DNA of 64,000 bases from an uncultured Eubacterium sp. (GTDB lineage Bacteria; Bacillota; Clostridia; Lachnospirales; Lachnospiraceae), in NCBI GenBank assembly GCA_900552795.1, contig USBB01000007.1:17811-81810 (forward strand), given 5' to 3'. Shown here piece by piece: positions 7,815 to 16,672 of this stretch (positions are counted from its first letter, which is position 1; the number at the start of each line of letters is the position of its first letter). The position numbers and the translations under genes were made by a program. The notes beneath the pieces were generated by a model. It worked only from the letters and a program-made list of their open reading frames with translations. It had not been told where the DNA came from and ran no database searches.

Positions 7815-9185
7815 TTATCTTTCATTCAGCGGAACATAACTGTTATGCTCACCGACATTCTTATATGCCGGTCTTATAATTTTACCGCAGTTTATAAGCT
7901 CTTCTATTCTATGTGCACTCCAGCCTGAAATTCTTGCTATGGCAAATATAGGTGTATAAAGTTCCTTTGGAAGTCCCAAAAGATTGTATACATAACCGCT
8001 GTAAAAATCTACATTGGCACTTACACCCTTGTAAACCTTACGCTCTTTTGCAATCAAATCAGCAGCTATACGCTCAACGTTGCACATAAGTCTGAATTCC
8101 TGCTCATGATGCTTTTCAACTGAAAGCTTTTCAACAAAGCCCTTAAACACTCTCGCACGCGGATCAGACAATGAATATACCGCATGACCCATACCATATA
8201 TAAGTCCTGTCTTATCAAACACTTCCTTGTGAAGCATAGCGTCAAGATATGCTGTAAGCTCTTCCTCATCGTCCCAATTCTTAACATTTGTCTTAATATC
8301 CTCAAACATATCGACAACCTTAAGGTTTGCACCACCATGTTTAGGTCCCTTTAAAGATGCCAACGATGAAACTACAGCCGAATATGTGTCTGTCCCCGAC
8401 GACGTAACAACATGTGTAGTAAATGTAGAGTTATTACCGCCGCCATGCTCAGCATGAAGAACTAAAGCAATATCAAGTATCTGCGCCTCAAGCGCTGTAA
8501 ATTTGCCGTCTTCCCTTAACAGATGAAGAATATTTTCAGCTGTTGACATCTTAGGGTCAGGCTCATGTATTATAAGACTTCCGCCCTTGTATGAATGCTT
8601 ATACGCACAATAGCTGTACACAGCAAGCAGAGGAAACTCTGAAATAAGCTGCAGTGACTGGCGGACAACATTCGGCAGACTTATATCATCTGCTTTTGTA
8701 TCATATGAATATAACATTAAAACACTTCTTGCAAGCGCATTCATAATATCGCGGCTTGGCTTTTTCATAATAATGTCACGTACAAAATTAGGCGGTATGC
8801 ATCTGTATTCGCCAAGTATTGCATTAAAATCCTCAAGTTCCTGTTTGTCAGGCATCTTACCGAACAATAACAGATATGTTGTCTCTTCAAAACCAAATCT
8901 GCCATCAGCATTAAATCCTGCAATTATGTCCTCAACATCATAGCCGCGGTAATAAAGCTTTCCATCACAAGGATGTGATACTCCGTTTTCATCTGTCTCT
9001 GATGCCTTTACCTCTGAAATCTCAGTAAGACCTGTAAGAACACCTTTACCGTTTAAATCTCTTAAACCTCTTTTTACTTCATATTTATCATATAAAGCAT
9101 CATTGATTTTATTGTCTTTGCATCTTGCTGCAAGCTCCTCTATCTTTTGTGTCACAACTGAAAAATCTTTTACATCCAACGCCAT
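7815..9185 (-). CDS. gltA: Citrate synthase
   Basis: 456 residues. Condenses acetyl-CoA with oxaloacetate in the oxidative arm towards 2-oxoglutarate and glutamate, the precursor for the arginine genes in this window. Family motifs: LYYRGYDVEDI (substrate approach), the catalytic histidine regions LHAEHGGGNNSTFTTHVVTS and GMGHAVYSLSDPRARV, and GPKHGGANLKV. It has an N-terminal extension of about 50 residues, typical of clostridial forms. RBS AAGGAGG lies 5 bases upstream. It follows the DUF1653 gene by 38 bases. Confidence 0.96.
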   Translation of the reverse strand: MALDVKDFSVVTQKIEELAARCKDNKINDALYDKYEVKRGLRDLNGKGVLTGLTEISEVKASETDENGVSHPCDGKLYYRGYDVEDIIAGFNADGRFGFEETTYLLLFGKMPDKQELEDFNAILGEYRCIPPNFVRDIIMKKPSRDIMNALARSVLMLYSYDTKADDISLPNVVRQSLQLISEFPLLAVYSYCAYKHSYKGGSLIIHEPDPKMSTAENILHLLREDGKFTALEAQILDIALVLHAEHGGGNNSTFTTHVVTSSGTDTYSAVVSSLASLKGPKHGGANLKVVDMFEDIKTNVKNWDDEEELTAYLDAMLHKEVFDKTGLIYGMGHAVYSLSDPRARVFKGFVEKLSVEKHHEQEFRLMCNVERIAADLIAKERKVYKGVSANVDFYSGYVYNLLGLPKELYTPIFAIARISGWSAHRIEELINCGKIIRPAYKNVGEHNSYVPLNER

Positions 9186-9223
9186 GTTTCCTCCTTTTTA
9201 TAATACTGCGTATTTTTATCATC

Positions 9224-9772
9224 TTATCTTAATCTTGTACATTCATATTTTGCATGTGCATTTATACAATTTTTAAGTGATTTTATACGCGTTGCAATAT
9301 CCGCCTGTTCCACCTCTATATCCATCGAGGCAGCCATGGCATCTATCATTTTATCAGTAATTGTACCGCTGTTTTCCTGCAGTACTTCAAGCTTTTTTAC
9401 ATATGTCTCTGCATCAAGAAATGCTTCAAGCACCGGATTTATCTGCTCCGTGCTTTCTTCTTTTATATCATCACTGCTTTCTGTCTTTTGAGAATTTTGT
9501 AATTCTTTTACATCTTCCGCCTTAACACTTACTTCAAATTTTTCAGGAAACACCTGCTCAAATCTGTACTTTTGCACCACATCCGGATACTTTACATGAT
9601 CAACTTCACTCATAAACATATCAAATGGTCTTACATACAAACTAAAATCACCATAAAGTGCCTGATAAACAACCATTTTTTCTTTTGTCTCAGAATGATA
9701 CGCAATACCTATTACCTGATACAGTTTGTCTTTAAAATGTCTGTAAAATCCGCCCACTACCGGCTCTCTCAT
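9224..9772 (-). CDS. DUF1653 domain protein
   Basis: 182 residues. The first about 75 residues form a DUF1653 domain (GGFYRHFKDKLYQVIGIAYH, VVYQALYGD, VRPFDMFMSEVD), a small SH3-like barrel of unknown function found in many bacteria. The rest is acidic and low in complexity (EESTEQINPVLEAFLDAETY) with a helical tail. Strong GGGGG ribosome binding site. It lies between a zinc-phospholipase-like protein and citrate synthase in one direction. No enzymatic residues can be assigned. Confidence 0.85.
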   Translation of the reverse strand: MREPVVGGFYRHFKDKLYQVIGIAYHSETKEKMVVYQALYGDFSLYVRPFDMFMSEVDHVKYPDVVQKYRFEQVFPEKFEVSVKAEDVKELQNSQKTESSDDIKEESTEQINPVLEAFLDAETYVKKLEVLQENSGTITDKMIDAMAASMDIEVEQADIATRIKSLKNCINAHAKYECTRLR

Positions 9773-9792
9773 ACTACCCCCATTCCGCGCTC

Positions 9793-10368
9793 TTATGCAG
9801 CCTTTGCACTTTCCAGCTCAAGCATATTAAGTATTCCGCCAACAACTATGTGACAGAGTGCTACAATATATCTGCAGTCTGACTCTACATTATTTTCATT
9901 AGCAAGATACTGCGTATGGCGATTTTTTACATAATCGCAAAGCTGGTCAGGAGTTTCAAAGCTTGACGCTATATCTCTGTTTACATAAACTTCATCGCTG
10001 CTTATATATTCCTTTAACGCTTTCTTTAATTCTTTCTCATATATGCAGTGATCTTTAATATTTCCATCAAAAATATCATTGTGTGGATATGTAAAATAGT
10101 CAGCCACATAATGAGTAACTTCTCCAAGCTTACGACAATAAGCTGTAGAGATTTTCTTAAAATCTGACGAATCCACAGTAAGTTTTGATATAAATTCAGT
10201 CACCATATCAAATGTTTCTTCAATTGTGTGTCTTGTCGTTACAAATGACGGTTTACAATCCGGTAAAATGCTTCCGACTATAAATGCCTTTCTGTGATTA
10301 TCAAGCAATGTACTGTCAACACTTTCAATTAAATACCTTGATAATGATACATGTGATTTTTTTCTCAT
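9793..10368 (-). CDS. Zinc-dependent phospholipase C-like protein
   Basis: 191 residues of the cytoplasmic phospholipase C/nuclease-like helical family seen in Clostridia: basic N-terminus with SHVSLSRYL, FIVGSILPDCKP, conserved Asp and His pairs in TTRHTIEETFD, LGEVTHYVADYFTYPHND and a C-terminal LCHIVVGG. The His/Asp residues probably coordinate zinc as in bacterial PLC. No signal peptide is visible, so secretion is doubtful and the substrate is unknown. It has the recurring GCACAGAAATGAGGATTA leader directly before its start, and a TATAAT-like -10 at 10479-10474. Confidence 0.8.
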   Translation of the reverse strand: MRKKSHVSLSRYLIESVDSTLLDNHRKAFIVGSILPDCKPSFVTTRHTIEETFDMVTEFISKLTVDSSDFKKISTAYCRKLGEVTHYVADYFTYPHNDIFDGNIKDHCIYEKELKKALKEYISSDEVYVNRDIASSFETPDQLCDYVKNRHTQYLANENNVESDCRYIVALCHIVVGGILNMLELESAKAA

Positions 10369-10554
10369 TTAAATTAATCCTCATTTCTGTGCAGCCTTCG
10401 CACATAATGCAAAAAATTTTGCACTAATATCTACTAATATTTAAGCAAATACTATATTGCACATACTATTTATATTATACCAAAATCAAAAAAAATACAA
10501 CAAAAATGTATGTGCTTGTGGTACTATAAAGCAGAATTTAATTTTTATTTTATG

Positions 10555-10622
10555 ATTACAGTGTCAAAAGGTCTTGAGCCCACTTGTGCTTGCAGGGTAG
10601 TGGGGGCATGACCTTGGGACAC
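10555..10622 (+). repeat. Dispersed hairpin repeat, long copy
   Basis: This stretch (ATTACAGTGTCAAAAGGTC and onward) matches the reverse complement of 24025-24085 with few differences. Shorter relatives sharing the tail GACCTTTTGACACTGTAAT occur at 35483-35505, 46316-46374 and 50035-50050. All are intergenic. Confidence 0.8.
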
Positions 10623-10763
10623 GCCCCCTATATGAGCATAAAAGTGGAGCATAAGCTTCACGATATGCGAATATTGGGAAGGATTGTGAGAGTGCGAAGC
10701 ACGTAACAATCCGAGTAATCGTAATTAGGGTGTTTTGACACCCTAATCTATTTTTTTTATTTT
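10555..10763 (+). ncRNA. Candidate structured RNA or leader before the PHP phosphoesterase gene
   Basis: Four hairpins follow one another: AAGGTC (10569)...GACCTT enclosing GCCCACT/AGTGGG; GTGGAGC/GCTTCAC near 10644-10661; GGATTGT/ACAATCC (10680-10711); and the perfect terminator ATTAGGGTG-TTTTGA-CACCCTAAT (10724-10747) followed by a run of eight T. The PHP gene starts 35 bases later. It could be an attenuated leader or an independent small RNA. The first 60 bases belong to a dispersed repeat (see 24025-24085), so a repeat-insertion origin is equally possible. No clear promoter was found. Confidence 0.35.
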
Positions 10764-10782
10764 ATGAAAGGTTTAATATTCT

Positions 10783-11628
10783 ATGAAATCTGTTGACTTA
10801 CACGTTCACTCAACCTATTCTGACGGTACACTTACTCCATCTGAGCTTGCTATACATGCAAAACACATGGGACTTTCTGCATTTGCGCTTACCGACCATG
10901 ACACAATCGACGGCATAAGCGAGGCAATGCATGCAGGAAAAGAACAGGGTATTGAAGTTATACCCGGCGTTGAATTAAGTACAAGTTATAATAATAAAGA
11001 AATTCATATTGTGGGACTTTTTATAGATTACAATGACGATATTTTAAAAAATAAGCTTAATTATCTAAAAAATACACGCATAAACAGAAACATTGAAATG
11101 TGCAGTAAATTTAAAAACTTAGGAATAAACATTTCTTACGAAAAAATGCTTGAGATGTATCCTGATTCAGTCATAACGAGAGCACATTTTGCCGATTATC
11201 TTGTAAAAATGGGAATTATTAAAAGCCGTACTGAAGCCTTTGAACGCTATCTTGGAGACCGCCGCCCATGTTACGTTCCAAGACAGAAAATTCAGCCACA
11301 AGAGGCTATTGATATGATTAAAAATGCCGGCGGAATTGCAATTCTTGCACACCCTATACTATATCATCTCGGCAGCGAACAGATGAACAGTCTTGTACAA
11401 TATCTTTGTGAATGCGGTCTGACAGGACTTGAAGCAATATATTCGACATATACAATGGGCGAAGAGCTTTCAATACGAAAACTTGCAAATGAAAACAATC
11501 TCCTCATTTCCGGCGGTTCAGATTATCACGGAGAAAATAAACCTCATATTGAAATGGGAACCGGACGCGGAAAACTTTTTGTGCCTTATAATATACTTGA
11601 ACACTTAAAAAACGCTGTGCGCCGGTAA
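10783..11628 (+). CDS. PHP-domain metal-dependent phosphoesterase
   Basis: 281 residues of the PHP family (YciV/RNase AM and 3',5'-nucleoside bisphosphate phosphatase type). Metal-binding motifs: DLHVHSTYSDG (residues 5-15), LTDHDTIDG, EVIPGVELS, ILAHP near 188 and GGSDYHGENK near 245, which are the four canonical PHP motifs. It probably removes phosphates from nucleotide bisphosphates or trims RNA 5' ends in the cytoplasm. RBS GAAAGG lies 11 bases upstream. It is preceded by an intrinsic terminator-like hairpin and stands alone, convergent with the AICAR transformylase gene. Confidence 0.93.
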   Translation: MKSVDLHVHSTYSDGTLTPSELAIHAKHMGLSAFALTDHDTIDGISEAMHAGKEQGIEVIPGVELSTSYNNKEIHIVGLFIDYNDDILKNKLNYLKNTRINRNIEMCSKFKNLGINISYEKMLEMYPDSVITRAHFADYLVKMGIIKSRTEAFERYLGDRRPCYVPRQKIQPQEAIDMIKNAGGIAILAHPILYHLGSEQMNSLVQYLCECGLTGLEAIYSTYTMGEELSIRKLANENNLLISGGSDYHGENKPHIEMGTGRGKLFVPYNILEHLKNAVRR

Positions 11629-11646
11629 AGCGCCTTTGTGCAAAAA

Positions 11647-11688
11647 CAGGAGATATACGGCATACACTTATCTGCCTTATATCTCCTG
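11647..11688. terminator. Bidirectional terminator between convergent genes
   Basis: CAGGAGATATA (11647-11657) pairs with TATATCTCCTG (11678-11688), with an inner GGCA/TGCC. It serves the PHP gene and possibly the AICAR transformylase gene. Confidence 0.75.
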
Positions 11689-11749
11689 CCTTTAAACCTA
11701 ATATGATTATTAATTTTAAAAAATCAAATATACACTTGCAAAATCACTA

Positions 11750-12931
11750 TTAGTGGTGGAACAATCTCATTCCTGTGAAGCACATAGCAATATCTCTCTT
11801 ATTACATGTTTCGATAACATTGTCATCTCTGATTGAACCGCCCGGCTGTGCAATATACTTAACACCGCTTTTATAAGCTCTTTCAATATTATCTCCGAAT
11901 GGGAAGAATGCATCAGAGCCTAATGCTACTTCTGTATTCTTATCAAGCCATTCTCTCTTTTCCTGTACTGTAAATACTTCAGGTTTTTCAGTAAATACTC
12001 TCTCCCACTCTCCATCAGCAAGCACGTCCATATAATCTTCACCGATATATAAATCAATAGCATTATCTCTGTCTGCACGTCCGATATTTTCTTTAAAAGG
12101 AAGACTTAAAACCTTTGGATTCTGACGCAAAAACCAGTTATCCGCCTTAGAACCTGCAAGTCTTGTACAATGTATTCTTGACTGCTGACCTGCTCCAATA
12201 CCGATTGCCTGTCCGTTTTTTGCATAACACACAGAATTTGACTGTGTATATTTTAATGTAATAAGCGCAATAATCAAATCTATCTTAGCCTGCTTTGTAA
12301 ATTCCTTGTTATCTGTAACAATATTTTCAAGCAATGCTTCGTTAATTTCAAATTCGTTGCGTCCCTGCTCAAATGTTATACCATACACCTGCTTTGTTTC
12401 TATAGGCTGCGGCTTATATTCAGGGTCAATCTTAATGATGTTATAGTTTCCCTTTTTCTTTGATTTTAAAATTTCCAATGCCTCATCATCATAACCCGGT
12501 GCAATTATGCCATCAGACACTTCATGCTGTATAAGCTTTGCAGTAGTAACATCACACACATCTGAAAGAGATATAAAATCACCAAATGATGACATTCTGT
12601 CAGCACCTCTTGCTCTTGCATATGCACATGCCAAAGCTGAAAGCTCACCGATTGATTCGTCAACCCAGTATATTTTCTTTTCAACCTCTGAAAGAGGAAG
12701 TCCTACAGCCGCACCGGCAGGTGATACATGCTTAAAAGAAGTTGCCGCAGGAAGACCTGTTGCCTCCTTTAATTCCTTAACAAGCTGCCAGCCATTAAAA
12801 GCATCAAGAAAATTTATATATCCCGGTCTTCCGTTAAGAACCTCTATAGGAAGCTCGCTGCCATCTGACATATATATTCTTGATGGCTTCTGATTTGGGT
12901 TACATCCGTACTTTAACTGAAATTCGTTCAT
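11750..12931 (-). CDS. purH: AICAR transformylase, stand-alone (PurH C-terminal domain only)
   Basis: 393 residues from the ATG at 12931 (GGAGG 5 bases upstream; the ATG at 12943 overlaps that site). It transfers a formyl group to AICAR in purine synthesis. Motifs of the AICARFT half: LKYGCNPNQKPSRIY, SFKHVSPAGAAVG (catalytic Lys-His), QSNSVCYAKNGQAIGIGAGQ, and C-terminal SDAFFPFGDNIERA with AQPGGSIRDD. The N-terminal MGS-like IMP cyclohydrolase domain of ordinary bifunctional PurH is absent. That activity is supplied by the PurO-type gene 30 bases upstream, so the two genes together replace PurH. Confidence 0.95.
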   Translation of the reverse strand: MNEFQLKYGCNPNQKPSRIYMSDGSELPIEVLNGRPGYINFLDAFNGWQLVKELKEATGLPAATSFKHVSPAGAAVGLPLSEVEKKIYWVDESIGELSALACAYARARGADRMSSFGDFISLSDVCDVTTAKLIQHEVSDGIIAPGYDDEALEILKSKKKGNYNIIKIDPEYKPQPIETKQVYGITFEQGRNEFEINEALLENIVTDNKEFTKQAKIDLIIALITLKYTQSNSVCYAKNGQAIGIGAGQQSRIHCTRLAGSKADNWFLRQNPKVLSLPFKENIGRADRDNAIDLYIGEDYMDVLADGEWERVFTEKPEVFTVQEKREWLDKNTEVALGSDAFFPFGDNIERAYKSGVKYIAQPGGSIRDDNVIETCNKRDIAMCFTGMRLFHH

Positions 12932-12961
12932 GTTATCCTCCATTTGATTGATTTTGGGTTT

Positions 12962-13675
12962 TTAGTTATTTTTATTTATAATTCTTGTCTCATATTTGCC
13001 TGTCTCAATATCAATAAAACGAACAAACAGTGAAACTTTATTATCAGCGTTTAAGTTGTTCCATATCATGTCAGTAAATTCATCTATATTTCCGTGAATT
13101 TTAACCCATGTAGGCTCTCCCTCATAGCTTGGAAGCGGATTACCGTCACCCATATATGTATGAATAAAATGGCCCTCGCCTGCTACAGGATTATCATATG
13201 TAAATGTATATCTGCTGCACTGGCCAGGATTACCGTTGTGACTCTTTAAAATAGACATTGCATAATCATATTTGCCTGACTCTATATTCATAATACCTGA
13301 AATTCTCGGTGTATAATTTGGAGCATCAGGCTCAAATTCTCTTGTTCTTAAAGCTTCCTCGAATGTCTTTCCCTGACTCATCAAATCATAAACAGTATCT
13401 GTCTGGTCTCCGTTTGTAACGATTGTACTGCTGCCAAGCACTCTTACTGGTGCATAAATGATAAGACTAGGATCCTCAAGCTTACTCGGGTCAAAAGCCT
13501 GTGTACGTATGCCTTCTCCATCCTCTACAAACACTCTGTTGCGGCTGTTTTCGCTTCTTCCCATTATAAAATAAGCTGATACCGCTTTCTTTCCATCCTC
13601 TGTTTTGCCAAGGACAATACCTCTTCCAGGATAGTCGCATCCTGATAATTCTTTTTCAAGTGACTGCATTATCAT
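12962..13675 (-). CDS. purO: IMP cyclohydrolase, archaeal PurO type
   Basis: 237 residues from the ATG at 13675, which has GGAGGA 5 bases upstream; longer frames lack a site. It closes the purine ring (FAICAR to IMP). Sequence features of the PurO family (PF07826-like): YPGRGIVLGKTEDGKKAVSA, YFIMGRSENSRNR (active site), TNGDQTDTVYD, and a C-terminal FVRFIDIETGKY. It is immediately upstream of and probably cotranscribed with the AICAR transformylase. PurO was first described in archaea; in this lineage it occurs beside a transformylase-only PurH. Confidence 0.9.
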   Translation of the reverse strand: MIMQSLEKELSGCDYPGRGIVLGKTEDGKKAVSAYFIMGRSENSRNRVFVEDGEGIRTQAFDPSKLEDPSLIIYAPVRVLGSSTIVTNGDQTDTVYDLMSQGKTFEEALRTREFEPDAPNYTPRISGIMNIESGKYDYAMSILKSHNGNPGQCSRYTFTYDNPVAGEGHFIHTYMGDGNPLPSYEGEPTWVKIHGNIDEFTDMIWNNLNADNKVSLFVRFIDIETGKYETRIINKNN

Positions 13676-13759
13676 TTTTATCCTCCATATATAGATTAAC
13701 TTTATCAAAAAACATACACTATTTTTATAAAAAAATCAAATTTTAATTACAAAAGATAC

Positions 13760-14914
13760 CTAATAATTGCCTAAAAGCTTTATTGTCTCTGCCTCTTCTT
13801 CAATACCTCGCAAAGCATTCATAACAGAAGGCTCTGCAAGATTCCCCTCGAAATCCACAAAAAATCTGAATTCCCAGTTTTTATCCTCAATAGACTTTGA
13901 CTCTGCTTTATTCATATTAGGTCTTGACTCTATCTTATTCATATTAAGTCCGTTATAAATAATATGACTTAAAAGATTATATAAGGTTCCTGCCTCATTT
14001 TTTGTCTCAAATACAATGCTTATCTTTTTGGCATCCTTTACAAATCGTCTCTTATTAGTGACAATAACAAACCTTGTGGTATTGTTATCTGCATCATTTA
14101 CTTCCTGCTTTAAAACCTCAAGTCCGTAAACTTCTGCCGCTTCCCTGCTCGCTATCGCAACATGCGTTGGATTATTTTCTTCCAATATCTTCTTTGCACT
14201 TCCCGCCGTATTTGCCTGACTTATCTGCTTCCAGTTCTTGTGAAGTTCAAGAAAACGTTCGCACTGCATAAGTCCCTGCGGATGTGAATAAACAGTTGTA
14301 ACCTTATCAAGATCTGTTCCCGGCAGACCTAAAAGAGCATGTTCAACTTTAACATAAGTCTCTGCAACTATATAATTGTCAAATTCCTGAAGCAAATCAT
14401 AAACTCCTGCAACTATTCCCGCTGTCGAATTTTCTATAGGAAGAACTGCATAATCGGCCTTTCCCGATTTAACAGCCTCCATAGCATCTTTCCATGTAGG
14501 AACTGCAAAATTATTCACTTCATTTCCAAAATATCTTTTCATAGCTATGTACGAATAAGCCCCCGCAACACCCTGATATACGACTTTGCAGTTACTTTTA
14601 TCGATACAGTCAATAACCTCGTATGGCTCCATCAAGGAATTTGTCTCTTCAAGCATTCTGTACTGCATCTTTCTTGAATTAGACATTATCTGTGAAAATA
14701 AATCTGCAACAGCATATACATTTTCATTATCTTTAACCATGCTGCGTATAGCATCAAGCTTCTGATTTTCTCTGTCAGTATCAAGCACTTTCTTATTATT
14801 TTCAATCTTATACCTTGCCACATCCCTGCAAAGATTAATTCTTTCTTCAAACAAATCGACAAGCTGCCTGTCTATAGCATCTATATCGCTTCGTATTTTC
14901 CCTAAATCAAGCAT
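13760..14914 (-). CDS. pheA: Bifunctional chorismate mutase / prephenate dehydratase
   Basis: 384 residues. Residues 1-90 are an AroQ-type chorismate mutase (IDAIDRQLVDLFEERINLCR, then KVLDTDRE). Residues 110-290 are prephenate dehydratase (YQGVAGAYSYIAMKRYF, PIENSTAGIVAGVYDLL, NTTRFVIV with the catalytic Thr-Arg-Phe). The C-terminal ACT domain carries IESRPN, the phenylalanine-binding motif, so feedback inhibition by Phe is expected. RBS GGAGA lies upstream. Divergent from the DUF5050 gene; no T-box leader is seen. Confidence 0.97.
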   Translation of the reverse strand: MLDLGKIRSDIDAIDRQLVDLFEERINLCRDVARYKIENNKKVLDTDRENQKLDAIRSMVKDNENVYAVADLFSQIMSNSRKMQYRMLEETNSLMEPYEVIDCIDKSNCKVVYQGVAGAYSYIAMKRYFGNEVNNFAVPTWKDAMEAVKSGKADYAVLPIENSTAGIVAGVYDLLQEFDNYIVAETYVKVEHALLGLPGTDLDKVTTVYSHPQGLMQCERFLELHKNWKQISQANTAGSAKKILEENNPTHVAIASREAAEVYGLEVLKQEVNDADNNTTRFVIVTNKRRFVKDAKKISIVFETKNEAGTLYNLLSHIIYNGLNMNKIESRPNMNKAESKSIEDKNWEFRFFVDFEGNLAEPSVMNALRGIEEEAETIKLLGNY

Positions 14915-14971
14915 ATATTCTCCATCCCTGTTTCTTTCATATCAATAAAATATATTGTACCATATTTCTTT

Positions 14972-15071
14972 TTGTATTTCACTAATAAATATGGTATAAT
15001 TTCTTCAATAATTTAAAATGTATAAATTAAAATATAATATTTCAGAAAGGAAACAGGTTCTCCTGTTTTTG
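14972..15071 (+). promoter_or_regulatory. Promoter and leader hairpin of the DUF5050 gene
   Basis: TTGTAT (14972-14977), 17-base spacer, TATAAT (14995-15000). In the leader AAACAGG-TTCT-CCTGTTTTT (15052-15070) forms a small terminator-like hairpin 12 bases before the start codon, and the ATG lacks a normal Shine-Dalgarno of its own: AAAGGAAA lies before and partly inside the hairpin. This may indicate attenuation or structure-controlled translation. Confidence 0.6.
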
Positions 15072-15082
15072 ATTGCGTAACC

Positions 15083-16105
15083 ATGAAAAAAAGTAAATTC
15101 ATAAAAATAATGATATTTTCCGCACTGATTATATGTATGGCAGTCGGTATATTTGTATATTTCAATTCCTCAAAATTTGAATATAATAATGAAAATGCTG
15201 TTGGCAACACAACCGGCAATCTAAATAACGGTGGACTTTTTTGCGAATATGACGGTAAAATTTATTTTGCAAATCCCTACGACAGCGATTATCTTTATGT
15301 TATGAACTCAGACTGTACCGAACCAAAGCATTTAAATAACGACTGCGTAAGCTCGCTTAATGTATGCGGTAATTACATATATTATGTAAAAAACAATCTT
15401 TCACGCACGTCCATAGACTCTGATAACCGAAGCAACTTTTTCGGAGTATACAGAACCGATCTAAAAGGTCAGGAAGCAAAATCTCTGTATGAGACACTTT
15501 CAGGGATTTCAAGTCTTTCCGGAAACTACCTGTATTACCAGCACTATGATGACTCTTCACCGCTGTGCCTGTATCGTGTAAAGATTGACGGAACTGAAGA
15601 AACAAAGGTTTCTGATACACCTTTTAATCCTTCAAGTATAAATAATGGTAAAATTTACTATTCCGATCCTAATAATAAGAACAATATTACATCTTATGAT
15701 ACAAAAACAGGTTCGATAAGCTCTGTTTTCGGCGCCAACGCATATCTTGTCGACGCTACCGATAACTATATTTATTACATTGACCTTGATAAAAACTATT
15801 CTCTTGTAAGATTGAACAGCAACACAAAAACTATAGAACTTTTGTATGAAGCAACTGACGGCAAAGTAATAAATTTCAACAGATACGGCAATAAAATTTT
15901 CTTTCAGGTTGAAGGCACCAATGCAGGCCTTTACAGAATGAATATAAACGGAACGCAGATAGAAAAAATTGCTTCCGGCAATTTAAGACATGTTCACTGC
16001 ACATCACAATATACATTTTTCCAGTATTATGAGGACAACCAAACACTTTACCGCGTACCTACTACAGGCACATTTGTAAAAGTTGAAGAAATAACCATAA
16101 AATAA
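15083..16105 (+). CDS. DUF5050 beta-propeller-like membrane-anchored protein
   Basis: 340 residues. A single N-terminal membrane segment (residues 6-27, IMIFSALIICMAVGIFVYF) is followed by an extracellular repeat domain of the DUF5050 kind: recurring GKIYFANPYDSDYLYVMNSD, GNYIYYVKNN, GNYLYYQHYDD, NYIYYIDLDKN and a final YTFFQYYEDNQTLYR, each an about 50-residue propeller blade. Such proteins are common in Clostridia and may bind wall or carbohydrate ligands, but no enzyme activity is known. Monocistronic, with its own promoter. Confidence 0.85.
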   Translation: MKKSKFIKIMIFSALIICMAVGIFVYFNSSKFEYNNENAVGNTTGNLNNGGLFCEYDGKIYFANPYDSDYLYVMNSDCTEPKHLNNDCVSSLNVCGNYIYYVKNNLSRTSIDSDNRSNFFGVYRTDLKGQEAKSLYETLSGISSLSGNYLYYQHYDDSSPLCLYRVKIDGTEETKVSDTPFNPSSINNGKIYYSDPNNKNNITSYDTKTGSISSVFGANAYLVDATDNYIYYIDLDKNYSLVRLNSNTKTIELLYEATDGKVINFNRYGNKIFFQVEGTNAGLYRMNINGTQIEKIASGNLRHVHCTSQYTFFQYYEDNQTLYRVPTTGTFVKVEEITIK

Positions 16106-16122
16106 TATATTTTATCATTTGT

Positions 16123-16162
16123 AAAACTCGTAAAGCAGCAATCATTGTACTTTACGAGTTTT
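16123..16162. terminator. Bidirectional terminator
   Basis: AAAACTCGTAAAG (16123-16135) pairs with CTTTACGAGTTTT (16150-16162). It separates the convergent DUF5050 and YdcZ genes, and the YdcZ stop codon lies inside the right arm. Confidence 0.85.
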
Positions 16163-16601
16163 GTTTATTTCCGCACAAACTAAATATAGCCACACCTGCT
16201 ACAGCTACTGCAATACCAAGAAGCTTCATCCATGAAAAATCTTTCTTCTCACTTCCAAACAGACCGAATAACTCAATAATATAAGCCACTGCAATCTGTG
16301 TTACAACTATAGTTATCTCAGCCTTCGCAACACCAAGTGTAGACATTGCCTTGATTACCGTATATGTGATAAAAGCACCTATAACACCTCCAAGCAGTGC
16401 AATTTTAGGTTCTACACTAAAAACGCCCATTATCTCCGGTCTTCCATCAAACATCCACATAATTACACATGTTGCAAAAGCTGTAATCTGCACAAAACCT
16501 GCAGCAACCCATATACTGCTGCTCTTTGTAACGCCTGTATTAAAAACACCCTGAATACTCATCAGAGCACCTGACAGCATCGCAATTAAAAAACCTGCCA
16601 T
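16152..16601 (-). CDS. DMT-superfamily transporter, YdcZ (DUF606) type
   Basis: 149 residues with about five hydrophobic helices, the size of the half-length YdcZ proteins. Family features: an N-terminal SGALMSIQGVFNTGVTK, GGVIGAFITYTVIKAMSTLG, and ITIVVTQIAVAYIIELFGLF. It probably works as a dimer in the membrane; the substrate is unknown. A near-perfect inverted repeat (16613-16640, CACATTAATAT/ATATTAATATG) lies just upstream and may be an operator. Confidence 0.88.
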   Translation of the reverse strand: MAGFLIAMLSGALMSIQGVFNTGVTKSSSIWVAAGFVQITAFATCVIMWMFDGRPEIMGVFSVEPKIALLGGVIGAFITYTVIKAMSTLGVAKAEITIVVTQIAVAYIIELFGLFGSEKKDFSWMKLLGIAVAVAGVAIFSLCGNKQNS

Positions 16602-16672
16602 GACTTTACCTCCACATTAATATAACATAATATTAATATGCGTCATAAGCAGGTTATTTATTCCTTTTTTAT

